Source: JAGQRJ01 sp041402045 (GTDB lineage: Bacteria > Planctomycetota > J058). Taken from it: a stretch of 61,216 bases of DNA. How positions within the stretch are numbered: the stretch's first letter is position 1; the number at the start of each line of letters is the position of its first letter. The DNA lies in assembly GCA_041402045.1 (NCBI GenBank), contig JAWKSZ010000049.1:1-61216 (forward strand). The letters run 5' to 3'. Shown here piece by piece: positions 43,155 to 51,250 of the stretch. The notes beneath the pieces were generated by a model, which made no database searches, was not told where the DNA came from, and saw nothing but the letters and a program-made list of their open reading frames with translations. A program made the translations under genes and the position numbers.

Positions 43155-44359
43155 CGAAGCCCCGGGTCCTGATCGTGGACGACGAAGCCGCTATGCGCAT
43201 GGGGCTGGTCGAGGTGCTCAAGCGCGCCGACTACGAGGTCGAGGCCGTCGAGGACGGCGAGCAGGCGATCGCGCGGATCGACAAAGGCGGGCTGGACGTG
43301 GTCGTGACCGACCTGCGCATGCCCCGGGTCGACGGCATGGAGGTCCTGCGCCACGCCCGCGAGCGCGACCCGAACCTCTTGGTCTACATGATCTCGGCCC
43401 ACGGCGACGTGCCCACCGCGGTCGAGGCCATGAAGCACGGGGCCCAGGACTTCATTCAGAAGCCGTTCAAGATCGGCGACGTGCGCGCGCGGATCAAAGC
43501 CGGCCTCGACAAGCGCGAGCTGACCCAGACCGGCAAGGTCAGCGTGCCCCGCCCGCCGACCCCCCAGGGCGACGTGGCCGCGGGGGTCGTGGACGACGCG
43601 ATCTGGGAGGACTTCCCCCGGATCGTCGGGCGCTGCGAGGCCCTGGCCCGGGTGCTGCACACCGTCAAGAAGGTCGCGAGCTCGCCGCTCCCCGTGCTCG
43701 TGCGCGGCGAGACCGGGACCGGCAAGGAGCTGATCGCCCAGGCCCTGCACCGGCTCTCGGGGCGCAAGGGCCCGTTCGTGGCGACCACCGGCCAAATGCC
43801 CGAGGGCCTGATCGAGAGCGAGCTGTTCGGCCACGTGAAGGGCGCCTTCACCGGGGCCGACCGCGACAAGGTCGGCTACTTCGAGGCCGCCGAGAACGGG
43901 ACCCTGTTCCTCGACGAGCTCGGCGACCTCCCGGCCCAGGTGCAGGTCAAGCTCCTGCGCGCGATCCAGGAGAAGGAGATCGTGCGCGTGGGCGAGAGCA
44001 AGCCGCGCAAGGTCAACGCCCGGCTCGTGGCCGCGACCTGGCGCGACCTCGACGCCGAGGTCAAGGCCAAGACCTTCCGCGAGGACCTGCTCTACCGGCT
44101 GAACGTGCTCACGCTCTGGCTCCCGCCCCTGCGCGAGCGCGGCGAGGACCTGCTGCTCCTGGCCGACGCCTTCCTGCGCCGCGCCGCCGAGGAGAACGGC
44201 CGCCCCGGCCTCCGCTTCAGCGACGACGCCAAGCAGGCGATCCTGGCCCACGCCTGGAAGGGCAACGTGCGCGAGCTCGAGAACGCCTGCATGGGCATGT
44301 CGGTCCTCGCCGCCGAGGACCTGCTCACCGCCGCCGACGTCGAGCTCGCCCTAGGGTAG
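43151..44359 (+). CDS. NtrC-family sigma-54 activator lacking the DNA-binding domain
   Basis: 402 residues; the ATG overlaps the kinase stop (ATGA). Receiver: IVDDEAAM (acidic pocket), phospho-acceptor Asp54 in VVVTDLRMPRVDG, and Lys in FIQKPFK. The AAA+ domain has Walker A GETGTGKE (Lys192), ELFGHVKGAFTGA with the sigma-54-contacting GAFTGA (231-236), Walker B GTLFLDELGDLP and the arginine-finger region FREDLLYRLN. The chain ends at ADVELALG right after the AAA+ lid; the Fis-type HTH (~50 residues) is missing, with no HTH in other frames downstream. Helicobacter FlgR and chlamydial CtcC are known precedents for NtrC proteins without DNA-binding domain; it would act from solution on sigma-54 polymerase. 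Confidence 0.92.
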   Translation: MTKPRVLIVDDEAAMRMGLVEVLKRADYEVEAVEDGEQAIARIDKGGLDVVVTDLRMPRVDGMEVLRHARERDPNLLVYMISAHGDVPTAVEAMKHGAQDFIQKPFKIGDVRARIKAGLDKRELTQTGKVSVPRPPTPQGDVAAGVVDDAIWEDFPRIVGRCEALARVLHTVKKVASSPLPVLVRGETGTGKELIAQALHRLSGRKGPFVATTGQMPEGLIESELFGHVKGAFTGADRDKVGYFEAAENGTLFLDELGDLPAQVQVKLLRAIQEKEIVRVGESKPRKVNARLVAATWRDLDAEVKAKTFREDLLYRLNVLTLWLPPLRERGEDLLLLADAFLRRAAEENGRPGLRFSDDAKQAILAHAWKGNVRELENACMGMSVLAAEDLLTAADVELALG

Positions 44360-44372
44360 GGCTCGAGTCGTG

Positions 44373-44636
44373 CTACTCGGTTGCGGCCTCGCCCTTCGGC
44401 GCGGCCCGAGGGAGGGCCTCGTCGAGTCGGGTGACGAGCTCCTGGTCGGTCAGCTTCTCGGCCAGGAGGTCGGCGACGACGTCCAGGGCAGCCTCGTTTG
44501 CGACCTGCAAGCGGGCGACGAGCGCCACGGCAGCGTCCCCGACCCGCTTGGTCAACTGGCGGGCGAGCGTCTTGCGCTGGCCCGCGGCTTCGCCACGCTG
44601 ATAGATCGTCGAGCCCATGAGCAACTCCTCTGGCAT
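44373..44636 (-). CDS. short Rpn/DUF4351-like C-terminal protein (probable remnant)
   Basis: 87 residues: MPEELLMGSTIYQRGEAAGQ followed by helical LARQLTKRVGDAAVALVARL and LAEKLTDQELVTRLDEALP. This resembles only the C-terminal linker and helical tail of Rpn-family (PD-D/ExK transposase-like) proteins; no nuclease domain precedes it. It may be a decayed fragment that kept an open frame, or a small stand-alone gene. It converges with the sigma-54 activator gene. Confidence 0.45.
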   Translation of the reverse strand: MPEELLMGSTIYQRGEAAGQRKTLARQLTKRVGDAAVALVARLQVANEAALDVVADLLAEKLTDQELVTRLDEALPRAAPKGEAATE

Positions 44637-44720
44637 TCTGGCGATTCGGCAGTTAGAGCGTGAGCCAGGCGTGATCGCCGCGGTGTCCGCAGAGCTGGAT
44701 CGCTGGGCTCTTGCCGTCGG

Positions 44721-45296
44721 CTAGTCCTGCTGCTTGGTGTAGACGAGGCGCATGAGCACGACCTCGGCGCCGTCGGGGCCGACCTCGGACATGCTGACCT
44801 TCATGACCCCGGCCTTGCGGTCGTAGTGGGTGGTCGAGCGCACCTGCTTGGTCTGGCCCGGGCCGCGCTCGGGGGCGGGGGAGGTCCCGGTGTAGTTCAG
44901 CGCGCCGGTCGTGGGGTCGAGGTCGCCCTCCATGGTCAGCACCCAGGTGCTCATGGAGTCGATCCAGGTCGAGACGTACTTGCCCTTGATCTTGTCGTAG
45001 GCCTCGATCCCGATCCCCTCGAAGCGCTCGCCCATGAAGTCGCCGGTGAACACCTGGCGCACGTAGCGTCCGCCGAGCAGGACCTCGAAGGTCGCCTGAC
45101 CCTTGCTCTGTAGCATGGGCTGGCCGGGGCCCACGAAGAACTCGCCCTCGACGTCCCAGTTGCCCGCCATGGCGGTCAGGTGCTCGTGCTCGGGGCCCGG
45201 GGTCCCGAGCTCGATCAGCGCGGCCATGTCCGGGTCCGGCTCCTGGGCGAGCAGGGGGCAGGCGAGGAGGAGGAGGGCGAACGCGATCCGGATCAT
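44721..45296 (-). CDS. secreted DUF1579-family protein
   Basis: 191 residues, ATG at 45296. Signal peptide IAFALLLLACPLLAQ. The body matches DUF1579: LTAMAGNWDVEGEFFVGPG, MLQSKGQATFEVLLGGRYVR, GIGIEAYDKIKGKYVSTWID, TMEGDLDPTTGALNYTG. These are lipocalin-like barrels with no settled function, frequently secreted in planctomycetes and related bacteria. Divergent from cutA with 120 bp between. Confidence 0.88.
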   Translation of the reverse strand: MIRIAFALLLLACPLLAQEPDPDMAALIELGTPGPEHEHLTAMAGNWDVEGEFFVGPGQPMLQSKGQATFEVLLGGRYVRQVFTGDFMGERFEGIGIEAYDKIKGKYVSTWIDSMSTWVLTMEGDLDPTTGALNYTGTSPAPERGPGQTKQVRSTTHYDRKAGVMKVSMSEVGPDGAEVVLMRLVYTKQQD

Positions 45297-45416
45297 GGGA
45301 GCTCCTGCGCGGCCGGCTCGTGCGCGGGCCCGCGGCGCGATCCTCGCCCCCCCGCCGCGCGGGCGCCAGTGCGCCTCGCCGTCGGCCCGGGTAGGCTCGC
45401 CCCGGAGGAGGGGAGC

Positions 45417-45743
45417 ATGCCCGCCGTACCCAACGCCGTGGTGCTCGTGAGCACCGCGCCCGACGCCGAGGTCGCGGGCGCCGTCGCCCGGGGCCTGGTC
45501 GAGGCCCAGCTCGCCGCCTGCGTGAACGTGGTCCCCGGCGTGCGCTCGATCTACCGCTGGCAGGGCGAGGTCCACGACGACGCCGAGCTGCTGCTGGTGA
45601 TCGAGACCACCCCCGCGCTCCAAGCGCGCTGTATCGCGGAGCTCGAGAGGTTACACCCCTATGACGTGCCCGAAGCCCTGGCGCTCCCAACGCACGGCGG
45701 CTCCCAGGCGTATCTGGCCTGGATCCACGAGGTGACTCAGTGA
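45417..45743 (+). CDS. cutA: CutA-family protein (divalent-cation tolerance)
   Basis: 108 residues, full length. Ferredoxin-like trimeric fold: VLVSTAPDAEVAGAVARGLV, EAQLAACVNVVPGVRSIYRW, QGEVHDDAELLLVIETT, HPYDVPEALALP. CutA1 was named for copper tolerance; its actual cellular role is unsettled. A strong GGAGGAGGGG site precedes the ATG. Its TGA overlaps the GTG of the M24 peptidase, so they are cotranslated. Confidence 0.95.
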   Translation: MPAVPNAVVLVSTAPDAEVAGAVARGLVEAQLAACVNVVPGVRSIYRWQGEVHDDAELLLVIETTPALQARCIAELERLHPYDVPEALALPTHGGSQAYLAWIHEVTQ

Positions 45744-47098
45744 TCGGCCGCGCCCTGCTCTCGACCTTCCTCCTCGCCTGCGCCTGCGTCGGCGCCCGCG
45801 CCCAGGAGGCGCCTACCCAGGACGCCCCCGCCGCGCCCGGCGTCGGCGATCGCCTCGAGGCCCTGCGCGCCGCGGCCTTCGCCCCGGAGCGCCTGGCCCA
45901 GCGCCGCGCGCGGCTGGTCGAGTCCTTGCCCGAGGGCGCGGTGGTCGTGGTCGGGAGCCCGGCCCCCACCAACGACACCTGGAGCTACCGCCCCGCCCCC
46001 GACTTCCGCTACCTCAGCGGCCTCGAGGAGTCGACGGTGGTCCTCGTGCTCGCCGACGGCGTGGACCTGGCCTTCGCCCCCGCGCGCAGCCGGCGCCACG
46101 AGCTCTGGAACGGCGCGCGCCTGGCGCCGGGCACGCCCCAGGCCAAGGCGCTGGGGTTCGAGGCGGTCGTCGACCGCGCCGAGCTCACGAAGCGCCTGCG
46201 CGGGCTCCTCGACGAGGAGGGCGCCGAGCTCTACCTGAGCGGGGTCACCGCGGAGGACCTGGGCCTCGGCGACCACGACGCCGAGCCCGCGGGCCCCGCG
46301 ATCGCGGCGCTGCGCCAGGTCAAGGACGAGGCCGAGGTCGCGCTGCTGAGCCACGCGATCGACGCCACCGCGGCGGCGCTGACCGAGGCGATCCGCTCGC
46401 TGCGCCCCGGGCTCTACGAGTTCGAGGTCCAGGGGGTGATCGAGTACCTGTTCACACGCTACGGCGCTCAGCGCGAGGGCTTCGCCACGATCGTCGGCGG
46501 CGGGCCGAACTCCTGCGTGCTGCACTACGTGAAGAACCGCCGGCGGCTCGAGGCCGGCGACCTGGTGGTCATGGACGTGGGCGCCGAGGCCTACGGCTAC
46601 TCCGCCGACGTGACCCGCACCGTGCCGGTCTCCGGCACGTTCACCCCGCGCCAGCGCGAGATCTACGAGCTCGTGCTCCGCGCGCAGCGCGCGGGGATCG
46701 AGGCCGTGAAGCCCGGCGCCACCGTGCGCGAGGTGCACCGCGCCGCGGCGAAGGTGATCCAGGACGCGGGCTACGGCGCCTCGTTCCCCCACGGCACCTC
46801 CCACTGGCTGGGCCTCGACGTCCACGACGTGGGCGACTACGGGCGCAAGCTCGAGCCGGGCATGGTGCTCACCGTCGAGCCCGGGATCTACCTGCCCGAG
46901 GAGTCCCTGGGGGTGCGGATCGAGGACGACGTGCTCGTCACCGAGACCGGGCACCGGGTGCTCTCCGCCGGCGTCCCCCGCGACGTCGAGGCGCTCGAAG
47001 CGCTCCTCGACCGCGAAGGCCTGGGCAACCGCCCCGTGACCCCGCTCCCCGGGCCGCCCGCCGCCCAGGGCGAGGACGACGAGCCCCGCCGCTTCTAG
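45740..47098 (+). CDS. secreted Xaa-Pro aminopeptidase (M24B)
   Basis: 452 residues, GTG start overlapping cutA. A signal peptide (ALLSTFLLACACVGARAQ) is unusual for the cytoplasmic PepP family and points to the periplasm. N-terminal creatinase-like domain ~45-190 (TWSYRPAPDFRYLSGLEEST), then the pita-bread catalytic domain with dinuclear metal ligands Asp279 (VVMDVGAEAYGY), Asp290 (SADVTRTVPVSG), His in PHGTSHWLGLDVHDVG, and the Glu residues in LTVEPGIYLPEE and RIEDDVLVTETG. It removes N-terminal residues before proline. Confidence 0.93.
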   Translation: MIGRALLSTFLLACACVGARAQEAPTQDAPAAPGVGDRLEALRAAAFAPERLAQRRARLVESLPEGAVVVVGSPAPTNDTWSYRPAPDFRYLSGLEESTVVLVLADGVDLAFAPARSRRHELWNGARLAPGTPQAKALGFEAVVDRAELTKRLRGLLDEEGAELYLSGVTAEDLGLGDHDAEPAGPAIAALRQVKDEAEVALLSHAIDATAAALTEAIRSLRPGLYEFEVQGVIEYLFTRYGAQREGFATIVGGGPNSCVLHYVKNRRRLEAGDLVVMDVGAEAYGYSADVTRTVPVSGTFTPRQREIYELVLRAQRAGIEAVKPGATVREVHRAAAKVIQDAGYGASFPHGTSHWLGLDVHDVGDYGRKLEPGMVLTVEPGIYLPEESLGVRIEDDVLVTETGHRVLSAGVPRDVEALEALLDREGLGNRPVTPLPGPPAAQGEDDEPRRF

Positions 47099-47145
47099 CC
47101 AGCTTCCTGCAGGCTGCATCGCCAGGGCCGGGGCGCGCGGTTACC

Positions 47146-49626
47146 GTGCACTCGGGGCAGGGGAGGATTCCGGTTAGCGACGACGTCGGCGCCATTGGGC
47201 CCCAGCTCGCGGGGTATCGCATCCTGCGTCCCCTGGGCCGGGGAGGAACGGGCAAGGTCTACCTCGCGCGCCAGGAGCGCCTGGATCGTCTGGTCGCGAT
47301 CAAGGTCCTGGACAGCGAGCTCGCGGACGAGGAGGGGTTCATTCAGCGCTTTTCGCTGGAGGCCCAGGCCGCGGCCATGTTCCAGCACCCCCACGTGGTC
47401 CCGATCTACGACGCGAGCCACGACGCCCCGAGCAACACCCACTTCATCGCCTTCGAGTACATGCCCGCGGGCTCCCTCGAGGACCTGCTCGCGGTCCAGG
47501 AGCGGCTCAGCGAGCGCCGCGCGCTGGAGATCGTGCGCGCGATCGCCGACGCGCTGGCCTTCGCCGAGGACCGCAAGCTGCTCCACCGCGACGTGAAGCC
47601 GGGGAACATCCTGCTCAGCGCCGACGGGACCCCCAAGCTCTCGGACCTCGGCCTCGCCCGGCGCACCGACCAGGGGCCGGGGAGCATGACCCAGGCCGGC
47701 ATGGTCGTGGGCACGCCCTACTACATGGCGCCGGAGCAGGCGCTCGGTCGCGTCGACCTCGACATTCGCGCGGACATCTACTCCCTCGGGCTCTGCCTGT
47801 GGCGCATGCTCACCGGGCTGATCCCCTTCGTCGGGCCCGACGAGAAGCGCCCGAGCGTGATCGAGGCCCTCACCCGGCGCCTGAGCGAAGAGCTCCCGGA
47901 CGTGCGCAGCGTGGCCCCCGAGGTCTCCGAGCGCACCGCGGCGCTGCTCAAGGGCATGGTCGCCCGCCGGCGCCAGGAGCGCTACCGCACGGCGGCCCAG
48001 GTCCGCGAGAACGTGGCGCGGATCCTCGCCGGCGAGGGCGTGGCCGAGCCCTCGGTCACCGACTCCGCCGACCACCTCCCCGCGACCCGCGCCGCGGCCA
48101 AGCGCGCCGTCGCCCGCGTGGTGGGGAGCGACCCCGAGGACGCCGCGCTGCCGACCCGTCGCACCCCCTGGCTGGCCCTCGCCGCGACCCTGGGGGTCGG
48201 GATCCTGATCGGCGCCGCGCTGAACAGCAGCTTCGGACGTCGCCCGCCGGAGGCCGTGGGGCGCCTGCCCCAGGACCCCGCCCCGGCGCTCGACGGCCCC
48301 GAGGCCACCCCCGCGGTCGACCCTCCCGCCGATCCTTCGCCCCCGCTGGACCCGCCGCCTCCCGACCCGGTCCCGGTCCCGGTCGACCCCACGCCGTCGG
48401 AGCCGCCGCCCGAGGACCCGCCGACCGTCGAGCCCACGCCCGAGGAGCCGGAGGTCCCGGAGGAGTCTGCGGAGCCCGTCCCCGAGGACCCGCCGCCTCA
48501 GCCGGAGGACCCCGCGCCGCCCGTCGAGCCGCCGGCCGAGACTCCGCTGATCCTGGGGCCGCCCCTGGAATACACCCCCGAGCGCGCGAGCGAGCTCTCG
48601 CTGGCCCTGCTCACCCGCCGCGACGAGGGCGTGGGCCAGCTCGCGCGCTTGACCGAGTTCGAGCGCGACCCGGCCGGGCGCGCCTTCGTCGCCGCCATGC
48701 GCGACGCCGTCGCGGTCAGCGACGGGTCTCAGCCCTGGAGCGCGCGGCGGCGCGGCCTGCGGACCCTCGTCCCTCTGCTCCGCGACCTGCCCCCGGGCGC
48801 CGGGCGCTCGGCCCGCACCGTGCGCGCCGAGTTCGGGCGCTGGGAGCAGGTGCTGGACTGCGCCCTGGCCCTGCGCGCGGCCTGCGCGCAGCCCGCGGGG
48901 CGCGAAGGCGTGCTGGAGCTGTTCGCGGAGCTGCCCCCCGAGCTCGGCTACCAAGCGCTCGCGCGCCGGATCCTCGACCTCGTGGAGCGCGTGGACAGCA
49001 CCCGCAACGCGCTCACCCCGTCGGAGCGCGCCGCGCTCACCCGTGAGCTCGAGGGGCTCCGCAGCGACCTGAGCCAGACCGCCCTGGGCGGGGTGCTCCA
49101 CGACGAGCTGAGCTGCCTCTACGCGCTCACCGAGCGCCTGCTCCAGGACCCGCGCAGCGCGCTGATCGAGGCCCTGGACCGCGTGCGGGAGGCCCACCCC
49201 GAGAGCGCGCTGGTCGCCGCGCGCTTGCGCGAGGTGCCGACCGACGGCGCGCTCAGCGACATGCCGGGCGGGGCCGCGATCCTGCGGCTGGGGCGGGCGC
49301 CGGAGGACCTGGTCCTCGACGTCGGCGGCGTGGTCCTCGAGCTGCGCGCCCACGTGCTGCGCCTGGGGGATCAGCGCCTGCAGTTCGACTGGAGCAAGCC
49401 GCGCAAGGTCTACGTCGCCCCGCGCGCGCGACAGCTCCTCGTGCGGATCCCCGACGGCGACCCGCAGGAGGTCGTGCTGGAGCGGGAGTTCGCCCCGGAG
49501 GTCGCCTTCACGGTGCAGGGCGCGCAGCCCGAGCTGGTGGGGCTCGAGCTCCTGCGCCGGCCGTCGAAGGACGGGAGCTACCGACCGCGGCGCGGCGAGG
49601 CGCTGCGCGCCCTGCTCGAAGAGTAG
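47146..49626 (+). CDS. transmembrane Hanks-type Ser/Thr protein kinase
   Basis: 826 residues. GTG at 47146 is the only start before the kinase; no strong SD. Kinase domain ~20-285: GRGGTGKVYLA (glycine loop), VAIKVL (Lys), HRDVKPGNILL (catalytic Asp149), SDLGLAR, GTPYYMAPEQ and ADIYSLGLCL. One TM (WLALAATLGVGILIGAAL, ~344-361) leads into a ~100-residue Pro/Glu/Asp-rich wall-spanning-like linker. The C-terminal ~350 residues are a mostly helical domain with no known family. Likely signals extracytoplasmic state to cytoplasmic substrates such as the FHA protein at 7278. Confidence 0.92.
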   Translation: MHSGQGRIPVSDDVGAIGPQLAGYRILRPLGRGGTGKVYLARQERLDRLVAIKVLDSELADEEGFIQRFSLEAQAAAMFQHPHVVPIYDASHDAPSNTHFIAFEYMPAGSLEDLLAVQERLSERRALEIVRAIADALAFAEDRKLLHRDVKPGNILLSADGTPKLSDLGLARRTDQGPGSMTQAGMVVGTPYYMAPEQALGRVDLDIRADIYSLGLCLWRMLTGLIPFVGPDEKRPSVIEALTRRLSEELPDVRSVAPEVSERTAALLKGMVARRRQERYRTAAQVRENVARILAGEGVAEPSVTDSADHLPATRAAAKRAVARVVGSDPEDAALPTRRTPWLALAATLGVGILIGAALNSSFGRRPPEAVGRLPQDPAPALDGPEATPAVDPPADPSPPLDPPPPDPVPVPVDPTPSEPPPEDPPTVEPTPEEPEVPEESAEPVPEDPPPQPEDPAPPVEPPAETPLILGPPLEYTPERASELSLALLTRRDEGVGQLARLTEFERDPAGRAFVAAMRDAVAVSDGSQPWSARRRGLRTLVPLLRDLPPGAGRSARTVRAEFGRWEQVLDCALALRAACAQPAGREGVLELFAELPPELGYQALARRILDLVERVDSTRNALTPSERAALTRELEGLRSDLSQTALGGVLHDELSCLYALTERLLQDPRSALIEALDRVREAHPESALVAARLREVPTDGALSDMPGGAAILRLGRAPEDLVLDVGGVVLELRAHVLRLGDQRLQFDWSKPRKVYVAPRARQLLVRIPDGDPQEVVLEREFAPEVAFTVQGAQPELVGLELLRRPSKDGSYRPRRGEALRALLEE

Positions 49627-49722
49627 TAACTCCTGCTACGAGCGAGCCTCAGCAGCTTGACGCTCCGTCGAGTCCGTGAGACCGTCAAGGACTGACCCGC
49701 GATCCGTGGGGGGGGAGGCCTC

Positions 49723-51243
49723 GTGCGCTCGGTTTTCTGTGCTCTGACCCTGGGCTGCGCCGCGTTGGCCGTGGCCCAAGACTCGCCCCTGGACCAGGCC
49801 CTGGCCAAGCAGGTCAACCTCACCTTCCGCCGCACGCCGCTGGTGCACGTGCTGGACGCGCTCCAGGAGCGCTCCACCGGGCTGAACCTGGTGGCGGACC
49901 CCGCGGTCCTCGCGCGCCCGCTGTTCGTGAGCACCACCGGCGAGGAGACCAGCGTGCGCGCGCTGCTGGAGCAGGTGGTCGAGGAGCAGGGCCTCGAGAC
50001 CACGCGCTGGGCAGGCGCCCTGGTCGTGCACCTCCCGGGTGAGGGGCCCCAGGGCACGCCGTCTACCGGCAAGGGCAACAAGGTGCTCGAGGACCCCGTC
50101 TCGGTCACCTTCATGAACCTCTCCCTGCTCGAGACCGTGGATCGCCTCAAGCGCTACCCGATCCAGGTCGAGCTCTCGACCCGCGCCCGCGTCGCCGTCC
50201 AGCGCTCGGGCGTGCGCATGCGCTTGCGCCTGCGCGCGCTCCCGCTGCGCCAGGTGCTCGACCACGTCGCGCGTCAGGCCGGCCTGGAGTGGACGCTCAC
50301 CGGGGAGTCGGGGGTCGAGTTCGACGCGCCCAAGACTGGCGGCGGCCTCGACCTCACCGTCGACACGATCGACCGCGTGCGCGACCCGCAGGAGGACTTG
50401 CCCAAGCTGCTCGAGGACCTGAAGAAGCCGGGCATGCGCAGCGGCGCGGCGCGCCGGCTGCTGGCGATCGGCCCCGACGCGGCCCAGCCCCTCGCCGACC
50501 TCCTCGAGAGCGAGGAGGACCCCGACGTGACCCGCGCGGCCCTCGAGGTCCTCGGTCAGGTCGGGAGCAACGACCAGCACGAGGTCGTGCTCAAGATCTT
50601 CCGCGATCCGCGGCGCTCGCTGGAGGAGCGCGTGGCCGCCGGGTTGGCCCTGGGCAACATGCAGGCGGTCGACGCGATCCCGTCGCTGATCGCCGCCCTG
50701 GACCACAGCTGGTTCTCCGTCTCGGAGACCGCGCGTCAGGCCCTGGTCAAGATCAAGGGCCCGGTCACCGAGAAGCTGGCCGGCTACTACAAGCGCGAGG
50801 TCCAGAAGCCCGACGGGCGCGAGGGCCTGATCTACCGCGGGCTCCTGATCTTCGGCGAGATCGGCGACGAGACCGGGACCAAGGTCCTGCTCGAGGCGCT
50901 GGCCACCAACGACGGACCGCGCGAGGTCTCGATCAAGCACCACGCCGCGATCGGCCTGGGCATGACCGGCAACCCCGAGGTCGTCGAGCCCCTGATCGAG
51001 GCCATGACCCTCGCCGAGGACAAGCGCCAGTTCCAGGTGGTCAACTACATTGGCCGCTCGCTGACCTGGCTCACCGACGCCGAGAACCCGCCCCGCGCCG
51101 TCGAGTGGCGCGCCTGGTGGGAGAAGGAAGAGGCGCGGATCCGCGCGCGCAACGCGCGCGCCAAGGAGCTGCGCGAGGCCGGCCTCGACGTCGAGGTCAA
51201 GCCCGACCTGGGCGACCTCAAGGTGCCCAAGCCCGGGAAGTAG
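49723..51243 (+). CDS. secreted protein with two STN-like domains and HEAT repeats
   Basis: 506 residues, GTG start behind GGGGGAGG. Signal peptide VFCALTLGCAALAVAQ. Two secretin N1/STN-like units follow (VNLTFRRTPLVHVLDALQER, then VSVTFMNLSLLETVDRL and LPLRQVLDHVARQAGLEWTL). From ~220 there are HEAT-type repeats (SGAARRLLAIGPDAAQPLAD, VTRAALEVLGQVG, VAAGLALGNMQAVDAIPSLI). STN domains occur in secretins and TonB receptors, where they bind partner proteins; no channel domain exists here, so this is probably an adaptor. It lies in a run with the kinase and the SirB1/TPR gene. Confidence 0.82.
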   Translation: MRSVFCALTLGCAALAVAQDSPLDQALAKQVNLTFRRTPLVHVLDALQERSTGLNLVADPAVLARPLFVSTTGEETSVRALLEQVVEEQGLETTRWAGALVVHLPGEGPQGTPSTGKGNKVLEDPVSVTFMNLSLLETVDRLKRYPIQVELSTRARVAVQRSGVRMRLRLRALPLRQVLDHVARQAGLEWTLTGESGVEFDAPKTGGGLDLTVDTIDRVRDPQEDLPKLLEDLKKPGMRSGAARRLLAIGPDAAQPLADLLESEEDPDVTRAALEVLGQVGSNDQHEVVLKIFRDPRRSLEERVAAGLALGNMQAVDAIPSLIAALDHSWFSVSETARQALVKIKGPVTEKLAGYYKREVQKPDGREGLIYRGLLIFGEIGDETGTKVLLEALATNDGPREVSIKHHAAIGLGMTGNPEVVEPLIEAMTLAEDKRQFQVVNYIGRSLTWLTDAENPPRAVEWRAWWEKEEARIRARNARAKELREAGLDVEVKPDLGDLKVPKPGK

Positions 51244-51250
51244 CGCGCGG

